From NCBI RefSeq assembly GCF_000186865.1, contig NW_008705564.1:1737168-1801167 (forward strand): a stretch of 64,000 nucleotides of DNA, in the 5' to 3' direction. This DNA is from Aureococcus anophagefferens (Eukaryota; Sar; Pelagophyceae; Pelagomonadales; Pelagomonadaceae). Below are positions 31,297 to 40,896 of this stretch, piece after piece (position 1 is the first letter of the stretch; each line of letters opens with the position of its first letter). The notes beneath the pieces are model-generated. The model worked only from the letters and a program-made list of their open reading frames with translations, had not been told where the DNA came from and ran no database searches. Position numbers and translations under genes: made by a program.

Positions 31297-31388
31297 CCGT
31301 CGGCGCCCTCGGCGCCCTCGGCCCTTTCGGACCCTCGGACGCTCGGCTCCCTCGGACGAGGGGAAAATCCCTCAGCCGAGGGCGTCGG
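31297..31388 (+). repeat. Minisatellite of CCCTCGG(A/C)CG units, copy 2, truncated by gap
   Basis: The same unit as at 30.4 kb: GGCGCCCTCGG repeated, then CCCTCGGACG and CCCTCAGCCGAGGG, running into the N gap. The gap probably reflects assembly failure in this repeat. Confidence 0.8.
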
Positions 31389-31438
31389 NNNNNNNNNNNN
31401 NNNNNNNNNNNNNNNNNNNNNNNNNNNNNNNNNNNNNN
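31389..31438. other. Assembly gap (50 N)
   Basis: 50 unknown bases directly follow the second minisatellite block. A round length of 50 suggests a placeholder, not a measured size. Confidence 0.99.
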
Positions 31439-31574
31439 CCCCTCAAGATCTGCACACTTTTCCCCCTTCAAGTTGCCCTTCAAGTGCATTTTCTTGTGTG
31501 GCTGGAGAGGTGTGAGACTCGGAGAGGCCGCCTCGACCGCGCCGCAGCCGCAGCCGCACCGCTGCGACACATCG

Positions 31575-32906
31575 ATGGCCTCCCTGGAGGAGCCTGCGTA
31601 CGCGCTGCTGCCGGAGGAGCGAGCAGAACGCGACGCCACGCGGCGCGCGCGCGTCGACTACGCCGTCATGGCCTGGCTCAACTTCTTCGAGACCGGCGCC
31701 GGCGCGGGCCTGACCAAGTTCCTGCCCCTCTTCCTCGCCGCCCGCGGCCTCGACGCCGCCCAGGTCGGCGCCGTCCTCGCGTCCACCCAGGTCGCCAAGT
31801 TCGCCGGCGGCCTCGTCTTCGGGCGCCTCGCGGACGCGACGGGCGGCTACAAGGCCGTGCTCCTCGCGACGAACGGCGCGGCGTGCGCCTTCGCGCTCGC
31901 GCTGACGTCGCTCGCCGCGCCCTGGCGGTCGCTGCGCGGCCTGGCGCGCGTCGCCGCCGTCGCGGCGGTCGTCGACGGCCAGGCGTTCTTCGGGAGCTCG
32001 TCGGGGACGCTCATCGACGCGATCGCGGTCGTGAACATGGCGGGCGGCGGCGCGTCCTACGGGAGCCTGCGGCTGTGGGCGGCGCTCGGCTGGGGCGTCG
32101 CGGCCGTCGCCATCGGCCGCGGCGTCGACGCCTTCGGGTTCTCGGCGATCTTCGTCGCGTTCGTCGCGGGCACGGCGCTCGCGTCGTGCGTCGTCGCCGT
32201 CCTGTTCAAGAGCCCCGCGGCCAAAACCCCCGCCGGCGCGGCGGCGCCGGCGCCCGCGGGGCGCCGCTGGTACGCGGCGGGCGCGACGCCGCTCTACTTT
32301 CTGAACTTCTTCGTCCACGGGTGCCTCGCGGCGTTCGTCGAGAGCTTCCTGCTCCTCTACGTCGCGAGCCGCTACCCGGACGCGCCGTCCTGGTTCCTGG
32401 GGCTGCTGGTGCTCGTCGCGGCGCTCTGCGAATGCCCCGTTTTTTTCTACGCGCAGCGCCTGCTCGACCGCTTCGGCGTGCGGCGATTACTCGTCTTCGC
32501 GCAGGGCCTCTTCGCGCTCCGCTGCGCCGCCTACGCGTTTTTACCGGGCTGCGTCGACGACGACCGCGGCTTTTGGTACTTTTTGCTCCTCGAGCCGTCG
32601 CACGCGGTCACCTTCGCGCTCATGTGGTCCGCGGCCGTCGAGTACGCGCGGACCGCGGCGCCCGTCGAGCGCCAGGGCGGCGCCCAGGCGCTGCTCCGCG
32701 GCGTCTACTATTATCTCGGCGTCGGCGCCGGGTCCTGGGTGGGCGGCCGCATCGTCAAGGCGCGCGGGTTCCACGCGCTCTACGTCGCGGGCGCGGTCGG
32801 CATGGCCGCGTGGATGGCGGCCTGGGCGCTCCTCCTGCGCGCCTGGCGGCCGCGGCCGGCCGCCGCGGCCCTCGCGCCCGCGGAGGCGTCGACGGAGGTG
32901 TTCTAA
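31575..32906 (+). CDS. Major facilitator superfamily transporter (MFSD6/nucleoside-symporter-like)
   Basis: 443 residues to the TAA at 32906. About twelve hydrophobic helices; the segment VFGRLADATGGYKAVLL is the inter-helix 2-3 MFS loop motif, and YGSLRLWAALGWG is typical of the MFS_1-like/MFSD6/LacY-like branch. The substrate is unknown. The ATG at 31575 follows the leader directly; in-frame upstream ATG codons exist only across the gap and repeat. The last codons (APAEASTEVF) are echoed 70 bases downstream (APAEASTRIF), and a GC-AG intron at 32874-32947 could alternatively splice this gene to the following membrane protein frame. Confidence 0.8.
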   Translation: MASLEEPAYALLPEERAERDATRRARVDYAVMAWLNFFETGAGAGLTKFLPLFLAARGLDAAQVGAVLASTQVAKFAGGLVFGRLADATGGYKAVLLATNGAACAFALALTSLAAPWRSLRGLARVAAVAAVVDGQAFFGSSSGTLIDAIAVVNMAGGGASYGSLRLWAALGWGVAAVAIGRGVDAFGFSAIFVAFVAGTALASCVVAVLFKSPAAKTPAGAAAPAPAGRRWYAAGATPLYFLNFFVHGCLAAFVESFLLLYVASRYPDAPSWFLGLLVLVAALCECPVFFYAQRLLDRFGVRRLLVFAQGLFALRCAAYAFLPGCVDDDRGFWYFLLLEPSHAVTFALMWSAAVEYARTAAPVERQGGAQALLRGVYYYLGVGAGSWVGGRIVKARGFHALYVAGAVGMAAWMAAWALLLRAWRPRPAAAALAPAEASTEVF

Positions 32907-32947
32907 CTGGCGGAGGCGGAGGGTTCCGACTCTTCGCTCCCTCGCAG

Positions 32948-34192
32948 GCGCCGGCCGAGGCGTCGACGCGGATATTCTGGCTTGGCTTCCGTTTCAGCGG
33001 GCGGACGCGCCAGTTGCTGACACCATTTCTGGTCGTGTGGCCACTGTTCATCACAGCGTCTACGGGCTATTGTTTGTGGGCAATGAACCAATCTCAATCT
33101 TTGGGCGCCATCGGAGGAGCGCCCTTGTCCTTCCGGAGCCAGGTAAGGTTCCTTATCTCGCGGACGCCACCGATACAAGCGCTGGATTTAAAACAGAGCC
33201 ACGCGACGATGGGTTTATATCTCCCCGGCGCGACACTCCTCTGGTGCGCGGGCTACCACCTGAGGACGATCTGCACGAACGATGAATGTCCGCGAATCTG
33301 GCGCAACCTGTGGACGAGTGGGACCACTCCGATGGGGTGGCGGTTGGCGGGCTGCTTCAACCTCGTGGTGTCATTCATTCAGGGTTGCATGATCGAAGAA
33401 GCGTGGAGAACGCAAACGAACCGAGACGGCCATGAGGAGGCAGCAATCTTCAAGTTCGGCCGACGATTTGGCATCATGAGATTGATGACGTTGACGAACT
33501 TTTCGCTTCTAAATTTCGCCGTATGGATCTATCTCATCGCGTTAGCGAGGACCGCGCGCGTCTTACATCTGCAGCTTCGGCCGCTTGAGAACTGCCTCGT
33601 CGAAGGTCTCGAGACGATGAACGACGTCGAACTGTGCGCGGCCCTCGATGCCGAACTCGAGCGGCTTCGGGGTCCGACATCGACCTACGTTCGGCTTGTG
33701 TCGCCCTTCGTCAAGTTTTACCTTTATTCTGGAGTGGTTTGGTTATTCGTCGCAGCCTCGGTCGTGCTCGCGGAAGCAGACCAGAGGTCCGTGGGCACGT
33801 TTGGCTTCACACTCAACATGATCCTTTACTTTATTAGCGTGGGGGGAGTCGGTATCGGTCTGTGCCTCCACGCGAATCGTCCCTTTGATCGGTTCATGTC
33901 ACACCTCGCGAGCGCCGCCTCGCGGCGGCGCTCCCGCGACCTCGCCACCGCCCACGGTTTCTTCGCGATCGTCGGCGACGACCTCGATGAACCGATTTTG
34001 CTCTCGCTCTTCGGATCCCCGGTCACGCTGTACACGCTGAAGGCGTACGTCGTGTCCGCGCGCGGCCGCCTCGCTTTTCGCCACCTACTTTGTCCCCATC
34101 ACGAAGTCCGGTTTCCTCTGATCCTAAGCTCTCTATCTCAGGCCGATTCGAAGTGCCGATGGGGGGTACCCCCGGGGATGCCGCGCGCGTAA
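32948..34192 (+). CDS. Unknown six-helix membrane protein (possibly spliced to the upstream MFS frame)
   Basis: An open frame-2 segment of 414 codons. About six hydrophobic helices are visible, e.g. LTPFLVVWPLFITASTGYC, FYLYSGVVWLFVAASVVLA and TLNMILYFISVGGVGIGLCL, followed by a soluble C-terminus. The family was not recognised. No ATG precedes the first helix (the first in-frame ATG is 33083, after that helix), so the exon probably begins at a splice acceptor (AG at 32946-32947). Joining 32873 to 32948 by a 74-nt GC-AG intron keeps frame with the MFS gene and would yield an 847-residue fusion. Alternatively an unseen first exon exists. GC content is clearly lower than in the MFS gene, which speaks against a simple single gene. 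Confidence 0.5.
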   Translation, partial: APAEASTRIFWLGFRFSGRTRQLLTPFLVVWPLFITASTGYCLWAMNQSQSLGAIGGAPLSFRSQVRFLISRTPPIQALDLKQSHATMGLYLPGATLLWCAGYHLRTICTNDECPRIWRNLWTSGTTPMGWRLAGCFNLVVSFIQGCMIEEAWRTQTNRDGHEEAAIFKFGRRFGIMRLMTLTNFSLLNFAVWIYLIALARTARVLHLQLRPLENCLVEGLETMNDVELCAALDAELERLRGPTSTYVRLVSPFVKFYLYSGVVWLFVAASVVLAEADQRSVGTFGFTLNMILYFISVGGVGIGLCLHANRPFDRFMSHLASAASRRRSRDLATAHGFFAIVGDDLDEPILLSLFGSPVTLYTLKAYVVSARGRLAFRHLLCPHHEVRFPLILSSLSQADSKCRWGVPPGMPRA

Positions 34193-34227
34193 CTCACGGA
34201 GGCGTCGTGTCCCAGCTTACGCGCCTC

Positions 34228-36201
34228 CTAGGCCTCGACCTTGGCCGCGCCGGACCACTTCTTCGCGTGGACGTCGCGCTTCTTCTTGAGCTTCTTCGTC
34301 TGCGACTTGGAGAGGGGCGCGCCGTCGGCGTCCGTGAGGGGCAGGCCGTCGTCGTCGTAGGACGCGTACATGGCCGCGTACTCGCCGCTGCGGAACAGCT
34401 CCGCCGGCGGCACGTCGCTGAGGTCGGCCTTCTGCGGCGGCGGCGGCTTCGGCTTCGGCGTCGCGTCCGCGGGGGCCGCCGCGAGGCGCGGCTCGAGCGT
34501 CGGCGAGCCGTCGGGGAGGTCCACGAGCGCGACGCCGCGGTCGACGAAGACGTCGGCGTCGCGGACGGCGTCGCACGCGCCGAGGACGCGCCCCCGGAGC
34601 TTGTCGCGGCTCTCGTCGTCGCGCGCGTCGAGCGCCAGGGTCCGCACGTCCGCGCGGAAGGCGAGGAGCGCGTCGAGGCCCGCGTCGCCCGCCGCCGGCG
34701 CCTCGGCGCCCGCGGCCGCGGCCGCGGCCGCGGGCGCGCCCGCGCGCGCGAGCGCCGGCAGGCCCAGCGCCTCCAGCGTCGCCGCGAGGCAGTCCGCGGC
34801 GCCGCGCAGGGGCTCGGGGACGACGGCCGCGTTCGCCGCGCGCGCGTCGAGCACGTACTGGCGCGTTCGGGTCGCGAGCTTCGCGAGAGCCGACACCGCC
34901 GCGGGCAGATCCGCGCCGTCGACGAGCGCGGCCGCGACGTCGCGCTCGCAGGCGCGCCGCGCGTCCTCCAGCGCCGCCTCGCCCGCGCCCCAGCGCTTCG
35001 CCGCCGGCGGCATGCGGCCCGGGGACGCCTTCCCCTCGAGCGCGCCGCGCGCGGCCGTCAGCGCCGCCGCCAGCTGCGCCCGGACCGCCGCGGCCTCGTC
35101 GAGCTTCGCGCGGCTGAAGTTGATCGTCGCGTCGTAGCGGTGCATGGCGCAGAAGAGGCGGAAGTCCTCCGGGTCCACGGCGTCGTCGCCGTCCAAAAGC
35201 TCGCGCACGGTCACGAAGTTCTTCAGGCTCTTCGACATCTTCCGGCCCTCGATGTGGAGGTGGCCCGTGTGGAGCCAGCAGGGGCACCAGACCCCCTCCA
35301 GATCCCCCGACGCGCCGCGCCACTGGGCGATCTCGTTCTCGTGGTGGGGGAAGGCCAGGTCTACGCCGCCCGCGTGCAGGTCCAAGGCGTCGCCGAACGT
35401 GGCCCGCGTCATCGCCGAGCACTCGATGTGCCAGCCGGGCCGCCCCGCGCCCCAGGGCGAGTCCCAGGAGATCTCGCCGGCCTTGGCGCCCTTCCAGAGC
35501 GCGAAGTCGCGGCCGTCGCGCTTCTTCGTGGAGATGGACGCCTTGTCCTCGGCCTCTAGAGCCGCCTGCGCCGCGGCCTTTGACGTGCCGCGGCCCTCCG
35601 CAAAGGCCCCGTAGGCGTCGCCGAGCTTGCCCACGTCGAACCAGACGTCGCCGCCCTCCGTCGCGTAGCCGAAGCCCCGGTCGACGATGTCGCCGACGTA
35701 GGCCACGATGTCGTCGACGTGCTCCGACACGCGGAGCACGCGGTCGGGCCGCAAACAGCCCAGCCGGTCCAAGTCCTCGAAGAAGTTCGCCTCCTCGCGC
35801 CGCGCGAGCTCGAGGGGCTCCAGGCCGAGCTCCCTGGCGCGATTGATGATCTTGTCGTCGACGTCCGTGACGCCCATGGCGAAGTCGACGCGCGAGCCGC
35901 CGTAGGCCGTCGCCGCGCGGCGCACGAGGTCGAGCGTCACGTAGGTCCGCGCGTGGCCGAGGTGCGTCGCGTCGTAGACCGTCGGGCCGCAGGCGTACCA
36001 CTTGAGCACGCCGTCGTCGCGCGACGCGCCGTGGCCCGCGGCCGTGTCCACGACCTCTTTCGTCGCCGCGTCGCGCAGCCGCAGGCCGCCGGCGCTCGCG
36101 GCGTTGAGGTGCGACACGGCGCGCGCGACGCGCCGCGCGGGCGCGCGCACGAGGGCGCGAACGAAGGCGCCGAGCATGGCAAAGCAAAAGACGATGCGCA
36201 T
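34228..36201 (-). CDS. CARS: Cysteinyl-tRNA synthetase
   Basis: 657 residues, single exon. Class I aminoacyl-tRNA synthetase signatures: CGPTVYD (residues 71-77), HLGH (80-83, the HIGH motif), the zinc-site region ending [10 protein letters not shown], and KMSKSLKN (about 320-327, KMSKS motif). It charges tRNA-Cys with cysteine. The first 30 residues (Arg/Ala-rich, few acidic residues) look like an organellar presequence, so the product may serve mitochondrion or plastid, or both compartments. The C-terminal region carries an eukaryote-style extension with Lys-rich [18 protein letters not shown]. Confidence 0.93.
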   Translation of the reverse strand: MRIVFCFAMLGAFVRALVRAPARRVARAVSHLNAASAGGLRLRDAATKEVVDTAAGHGASRDDGVLKWYACGPTVYDATHLGHARTYVTLDLVRRAATAYGGSRVDFAMGVTDVDDKIINRARELGLEPLELARREEANFFEDLDRLGCLRPDRVLRVSEHVDDIVAYVGDIVDRGFGYATEGGDVWFDVGKLGDAYGAFAEGRGTSKAAAQAALEAEDKASISTKKRDGRDFALWKGAKAGEISWDSPWGAGRPGWHIECSAMTRATFGDALDLHAGGVDLAFPHHENEIAQWRGASGDLEGVWCPCWLHTGHLHIEGRKMSKSLKNFVTVRELLDGDDAVDPEDFRLFCAMHRYDATINFSRAKLDEAAAVRAQLAAALTAARGALEGKASPGRMPPAAKRWGAGEAALEDARRACERDVAAALVDGADLPAAVSALAKLATRTRQYVLDARAANAAVVPEPLRGAADCLAATLEALGLPALARAGAPAAAAAAAGAEAPAAGDAGLDALLAFRADVRTLALDARDDESRDKLRGRVLGACDAVRDADVFVDRGVALVDLPDGSPTLEPRLAAAPADATPKPKPPPPQKADLSDVPPAELFRSGEYAAMYASYDDDGLPLTDADGAPLSKSQTKKLKKKRDVHAKKWSGAAKVEA

Positions 36202-36302
36202 CCCTCCACGGCTGAAGAACTCAAGCCGTCATCGATGCCATCGACTCAGTCCTCAAGCTCACTGTGCAAGCGACCTTCAACGTCGAGGGCAAACAAACGA
36301 GT

Positions 36303-37589
36303 TTACACCTCCCCGCCGTGGGCCGGGCGCTTCTTCCCGTCGTGCTTGACGTGGCGCGTCGCGTCGTGGGCGAAGGCGCGGTGCGACTTCCCCCGCTTCT
36401 TCGTCAGCCGGACGGCCGCGGCGTCGCGGCTCGCGCAGACGCACGCGCCTCCGAACGTCGCCTCGACGGCCGCGAGGAAGGCCGCGCCGACGTGGTCGCC
36501 GTGGGCCACGCCCGCGAGCGCGTTGCAGCCGTCCCGGAGGAAGGACCGCCGCGCGGCGTAGGCCGGGATGGGGCCCGCGTCGCCGCAGGCCTCCGCGGCC
36601 TGCGGCCGCGGCGCCGCGCGGACGACGTCGACGACCGCCGTCGCGTTCGCGAGCGCGACGACGAGGGGCTGGTGCACCGTCAGGCCCGGCCACAGGGGCC
36701 CCGCGTCGACGTGGGCCGCCGTCGCGTCGTAGACGGCGCGCTGCCGTCGCGAGGCGCAGTACCGCGGCAGGTCGATGCCCAGGACGCTCGCGGGGAAGCA
36801 GCCCCGGTCCCAGGCGACGCCGACGGCGACGCGGTCGTGCGTGGCGGCGACGCCCCGGAGCGCCGCGTCGAGGGACAGCGCCGCCGCGCCGCCCGACGCG
36901 TCGAACCACACGTCGTGGTCCACGGAGAACGCGCGCGACACGCCGAGGGGCAGGAGCCAGTGGTCCGGCGCGCTCCGCATGACGTCGAAGGAGATCTCCT
37001 CTTTGTTCGCGTACTTCTTGTTCGCGCGCGCGGTGACCTGCGAGACATGCGTCGTCGACCCCCGGCGACGCCGTCTCTCGCAAAAACGTTCCCCCCGTGA
37101 AACGAAGACGTCCCCCCCCCGTGAAACGAATGGTTCCGCCGCGCCGGCGCCGACCGCGGCGATGTGCTCGACGCCCCGGGGGAACGCCGTCGGCCGGATG
37201 ATCGTGACCGTCGCGCCCTGGACCTGCCCCGGCGCGCAGTCGTCGCCGCGGTGCCAGCCGAAGCGGCCCGCCGTGACGACGCGGCATCTGATCCAGTCGT
37301 CCGTCTGATTCTCCCACCCGTGGGGCTTCGCGCGGCTCAGCGCCGCCGACGCGGCGACGCAGGTCCGCCCCGTGTCGACGCTCGACCCGGCGAGGAGGAA
37401 AAACCGCAGGTTCGGCGCGAGAGGGCGCAGGGAGATGTAGTAGGACCGCCAGGCGCACAACGCGAGCGCCACCTCCTCGGACGACGCCGCGACGGAGAAG
37501 AAGTTTATCGACTCGTCGCCGGACGCGAGGGCGGCTAAGGCGGCGGCGACGGCAAAAATGAGCGCCCGGCGCATCGTGCCTCGGCGCAT
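36303..37589 (-). CDS. Unknown secreted protein
   Basis: The frame is open from 37589 to 36303 (428 codons). An inner Met at 37574 starts a clear signal peptide (MRRALIFAVAAALAALASG). A likely in-frame GT-AG intron at 37038-37154 (117 nt) removes a G-tract-rich stretch and leaves 389 residues reading HIAA-VTARANKKYANK. The intron call rests on composition, splice sites and a TCTCGCAG acceptor; the frame is open through it, so retention is possible. The segment SVDHDVWFDASGG followed by several CxW/Cys-rich parts hints at a glycosyltransferase-like fold, but no family was recognised. The C-terminus is Lys/His-rich. Confidence 0.6.
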   Translation of the reverse strand: MRRGTMRRALIFAVAAALAALASGDESINFFSVAASSEEVALALCAWRSYYISLRPLAPNLRFFLLAGSSVDTGRTCVAASAALSRAKPHGWENQTDDWIRCRVVTAGRFGWHRGDDCAPGQVQGATVTIIRPTAFPRGVEHIAAVGAGAAEPFVSRGGDVFVSRGERFCERRRRRGSTTHVSQVTARANKKYANKEEISFDVMRSAPDHWLLPLGVSRAFSVDHDVWFDASGGAAALSLDAALRGVAATHDRVAVGVAWDRGCFPASVLGIDLPRYCASRRQRAVYDATAAHVDAGPLWPGLTVHQPLVVALANATAVVDVVRAAPRPQAAEACGDAGPIPAYAARRSFLRDGCNALAGVAHGDHVGAAFLAAVEATFGGACVCASRDAAAVRLTKKRGKSHRAFAHDATRHVKHDGKKRPAHGGEV

Positions 37590-37726
37590 GACGAGTCGTC
37601 GAGGCGAGGCGTTGTGGCACTGGCAGCGCGCTGCAGCGCTCGCTGATCAGCAGGCGCAGCGTCGAGAGCGCGGCGTCGGCGCCGCGGCAGAGGCGCACGC
37701 AGCGCTTCCCCGACGCGCCGTCAAGC

Positions 37727-38815
37727 ATGGTGGCGCCCGGCGACGTCGTCACGGTCACGACGCCGCCGCCCGGCGACGCCTTCGCGGGCTTCCGCGGGCG
37801 CGTGGGCGTCGTGCAGTACGCCGTGCCCGGCGGCGGCGGCGCCTGGGTCGTCGCCGTCGAGCGCCTGGCGTGCGAGCGCGCGACGTCGCACGTCCTGTGC
37901 GCGCCGGAGAACGCCTTCGAGTTCCTCGCCGTGGACGCGGCGGCGCTCGCGCCCGCGCCCGGCGCGGCGTGCGCCCGGCCGAGCTACCGGCCGCGCGATC
38001 GCGGCGCGAAGCGGAAGCGCGACGACGACGGCGGCCCCGGGCCGCGCGCGGCGCGCGTCGCCGTCGTCGTGCCCTTCCGCGACGCGCACGTCGAGCAGAA
38101 GCGCGCGGCGCACCTCGCCAAATTCGTGCCGCACGTGACGTCGTTCCTCGCGAAGCACTGCGCGGACTACCGCGTGTTCGTCGTCGAGCAGTCGGCCGAC
38201 GGGCGCAAGTTCAACCGGGGCCAGCTCCTGAACTGCGGCTACGTCCTCGCGAAGCGCGCGGGCTGCGACGCGTTCGTCTTCCACGACGTCGACCTCCTGC
38301 CGTCGGACGATCTCGGGCCGTGGTACGGCGCGAAGCCCCGCGCGGGCGCGCCGTGCCACGTCGCGCGCGTCTGGGACCGCTACAGCGGCAACCCGGACTA
38401 CTTCGGGGGCGTCGCGTCCTGGAGCGCCGGCGACTTCGAGCGCATCAACGGCTTTCCCAACAACTACTGGGGCTGGGGCGGAGAGGACGACGAGATGATG
38501 CGGCGGTCCAAGACCGTCTTCGGCGAGGGATTCGCCATGGCCGCGCCGTCCGCCGGGTCCCTCCAGGACCTCGAAGACATGGGCATCGCCGAGAAGGTCG
38601 AGTTCCTCCGGGGCCACAAGGACTGGAAGTGCAACGTCCGCTGGGAGCTCCGGGACGAGCACGCGGCGACGTGGCGGTCCAACGGTTTGCGGATCGCCGG
38701 CGGCGACCTCGGCGTCGTCGAGGTCGCGACGGCGGACCTCGGCGACCGCGCGTCCAAGGTCACCGTGGATTTGGCGCTCGCGGGCGACTGGACGGACGAA
38801 CACGCGCCGGAGTAG
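37727..38815 (+). CDS. Beta-1,4-galactosyltransferase family (GT7) protein
   Basis: 362 residues in one exon. The C-terminal 250 residues carry the full set of GT7 signatures: VAVVVPFRDAHVEQKRAAHL, the NRGQLLNCGY helix, the metal-binding HDVDLLP (Asp187-Val-Asp189), YFGGVASWS and INGFPNNYWGWGGEDDE (about 240-256). Members transfer galactose (or related sugars) from UDP-sugars to GlcNAc or xylose in the Golgi. Here the N-terminal 110 residues are an unrelated KOW-like or SH3-like segment (VVTVTTPPPGDAFAGFRGRVG) and a basic stretch (KRKRDDD), with no type II membrane anchor, which is odd for a Golgi enzyme. Confidence 0.88.
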   Translation: MVAPGDVVTVTTPPPGDAFAGFRGRVGVVQYAVPGGGGAWVVAVERLACERATSHVLCAPENAFEFLAVDAAALAPAPGAACARPSYRPRDRGAKRKRDDDGGPGPRAARVAVVVPFRDAHVEQKRAAHLAKFVPHVTSFLAKHCADYRVFVVEQSADGRKFNRGQLLNCGYVLAKRAGCDAFVFHDVDLLPSDDLGPWYGAKPRAGAPCHVARVWDRYSGNPDYFGGVASWSAGDFERINGFPNNYWGWGGEDDEMMRRSKTVFGEGFAMAAPSAGSLQDLEDMGIAEKVEFLRGHKDWKCNVRWELRDEHAATWRSNGLRIAGGDLGVVEVATADLGDRASKVTVDLALAGDWTDEHAPE

Positions 38816-38868
38816 ATGATTATACAGGGGACTTTTGGGAGCGGGGGTCGTGCTTGTGAACCCCCCGC

Positions 38869-40708
38869 TCACATGGACGACAGCACCTGGGCGTTGGAGC
38901 GCGTCATGAGGTACTCGTCGCACTTGAGCGCCGCGCCGCGGCCCTCGTTGATCGCCCAGACGACGAGCGACTGGCCCCGGCGGCAGTCGCCGGCGGCGAA
39001 GACGCCCTCCAGCGACGACCGGTAGTCGCCGTACTCGGCGCGGATGTTGTCGCGCTGGTCCGTGTCCAGGCCCAGCTGCCGGGGCACCGTGAGCTCGGGC
39101 GACACGAAACCCATCGCCAGGATGACGAGGTCCGCGGGCCACTCGCGCTCGGACCCGGGGATCAGCTCCACGCCGCCGGGCCCGAGCTTCGCGTCCGACG
39201 TGCGCACGGCCTTGACGCGCTCGTCGTCGTCCAGCACGAACTCCGTCGTGATGACGCCGTACTCGCGGGGATCCTTCCCGAAGACGGCGGCGACCTCCGC
39301 GTGGCCGTAGTCGACGCCGAAGACCTTGGGCCACTCGGGCCAGGGGTTGTCCGGGCTCCGCGCGTCCGGCGGCATGGCCATGAGCTCGAAGTTGAGCACG
39401 GACTTGCAGCGGTGGCGCATCGACGTGCCGATGCAGTCCGTGCCCGTGTCGCCGCCGCCGATGACGACGACGTCGAGGCCCTCGGCCGTGACGAAGGTGT
39501 CCCGGTCCCAGGTCGACTCGAGCGTGCCCTCCTTGGTCATGAGCAGCCGCTTCTGGTTCGCCGTGAGGAACTCCATCGCGAAGTGGATGCCCTTGCCCTC
39601 GCGGCCCGGCACGGGCAGGTCGCGCGGCACCGTCGCGCCCGTCGCGAGCACGACGGCGTCGTTGTTCGCGCGGAGCACGTCCACGTCCACGTTCACCCCA
39701 ATCTCCGCGTTGCAGACGAACTCGATGCCCTCCTCGGAGAGGAGATCTATCCGCCGCGCGACCGAGTCCTTGTCGAGCTTCATGTTCGGGATGCCGTACA
39801 TGAGCAGCCCGCCCGGCCGGTCCTCGCGCTCGTAGACCGTGACCTTGTGGCCCGCCTGGTTGAGCACGTCCGCCGCCGCGAGCCCCGCGGGCCCGCTGCC
39901 GACGACGGCGACGGAGAAGCCCGTCCTCACCTCGGGCACGCGCGGCACGATCCAGCCCTCCGCGAAGCCCCGCTCGACGATGGAGTACTCCATGTTCTTG
40001 ATGGTCACGGGCGAGTCCACGAGCCCCGCGACGCAGGCGCCCTCGCAGGGCGCGGGGCACACGCGGCCCGTGAATTCCGGAAAGTTGTTCGTCTGGTGCA
40101 GCCGGTCGAGCGCCTGGCGCCACTGGTCCTGGTAGACGAGGGAGTTGAACTCAGGGATCAGGTTGTTCACGGGGCAGCCCGTGTGCGTCTGGCAGAAGGG
40201 CGTGCCGCAGTCCATGCACCGCGCGGCCTGCACGGTCCGCTCGACCTCGTCGTGGCCGTCCTGCGCGTTGATCTCGCCCCAGTCCAGCACGCGCTCCAGG
40301 GGCTCGCGGTAGGGCTCCGGGTTCCGCTCGTAGTCCTAAGGGTTTTGGAGGGTGGGGCGGCGCGCCCGCGCGGCGCGCGGGTTCGGCGTTCCGGCGGATA
40401 CGCGGCTCCGTTTCGCCGGCGGCGGCGCGCGCGGCGGCGGCGGCGCGGCGGGGGTACGCGCGCGCGCGCGAGGTGCGGGGGCGGGGTGCGGGCGGGCGCC
40501 GGAGCCGCACGACGAACGCGCGCTTGTTGTCGATCACGTCGACGCTGCCGTCGCGTCGCTTGACCTTGGGAAGGTTGTCGTGGTCGTCGTCGCCGCGGAA
40601 GATTTCGTGACTCGATGTCGACAGGGCCCCGGAGCCCCGGGCGACGGGGGCTCCGGCGCGCGCGAACGCATGGCGCAACGCGCTGCGCGAAGAAGCTAGC
40701 ACCGTCAT
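38869..40708 (-). CDS. gltD: Glutamate synthase small subunit (NADPH-dependent, GltD type)
   Basis: Exons 40708-40511 and 40335-38869 give 554 residues. A 175-nt GT-AG intron joins K-R-A-F-V to D-Y-E-R-N-P, the expected start of GltD. The N-terminal iron-sulfur domain has the four-cysteine pattern ([10 protein letters not shown] ... [16 protein letters not shown]). Two dinucleotide folds follow: [16 protein letters not shown] for FAD and [13 protein letters not shown] for [22 protein letters not shown] near the C-terminus completes the FAD site. Electrons from NADPH are passed to the large subunit, which makes two glutamates from glutamine and 2-oxoglutarate. The first 45 residues look like a plastid or mitochondrial presequence. 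A stand-alone small subunit is unusual in eukaryotes, where the two subunits are often fused. Confidence 0.92.
40336..40510 (-). other. Intron in glutamate synthase small subunit gene
   Basis: 175 nt, donor GTGCGGCT, acceptor CCCTTAG. Phase 0. It is GC-rich with low-complexity Arg/Ala codons, and its frame (175 is 1 modulo 3) reconciles the two exon frames. No inverted repeats or flanking duplication are seen, so it is not an obvious introner. Confidence 0.85.
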
Positions 40709-40791
40709 CTGGTAAATGCAATTGCTGCTGTCGCGCGTCGAGGAAGCGCTGGCCAAGGGCGCGGCTCTTCGACACGAAGCTGGATACGTTG

Positions 40792-40880
40792 CGCGGCGCA
40801 GCCCGGGCAAAAGCTGTGCCCTACGCGGGCATGGGCGCGGCAGCCCGGGTGAAAGCTGTGCCCTACGCAGCCACCGCAGC
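40792..40880. repeat. Two tandem copies of a 44-bp unit between divergent genes
   Basis: Two near-identical units, each containing GCAGCCCGGG, AAAGCTGTGCCCTACGC. They lie upstream of both the glutamate synthase gene (- strand) and the hydrolase gene (+ strand), so they may hold duplicated promoter or regulatory sequence. No function is shown. Confidence 0.6.
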
Positions 40881-40896
40881 GTAGCACCCCAACAAA

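Larger units (their letters stand above)
30343..31574. other. Intergenic region with GC-rich minisatellites and a gap; no supported gene
   Basis: This stretch of about 1.2 kb has no convincing gene. Frames up to 145 codons open on both strands (e.g. 30601-31038) but show arginine/serine-rich composition typical of non-coding GC-rich sequence. Two blocks of CCCTCGGACG-type minisatellite flank the stretch in the same orientation. A 50-base gap sits at 31389-31438. The last 130 bases look like the leader of the MFS gene. Confidence 0.55.

Noticed and set aside
34127..34178. A fragment of a family B introner at the end of the six-helix gene (CTCTCTATCTCAGGCCGATTCG)
   Set aside because: The match is short and partly inexact. 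It could be a remnant, but it was not enough to call an element.
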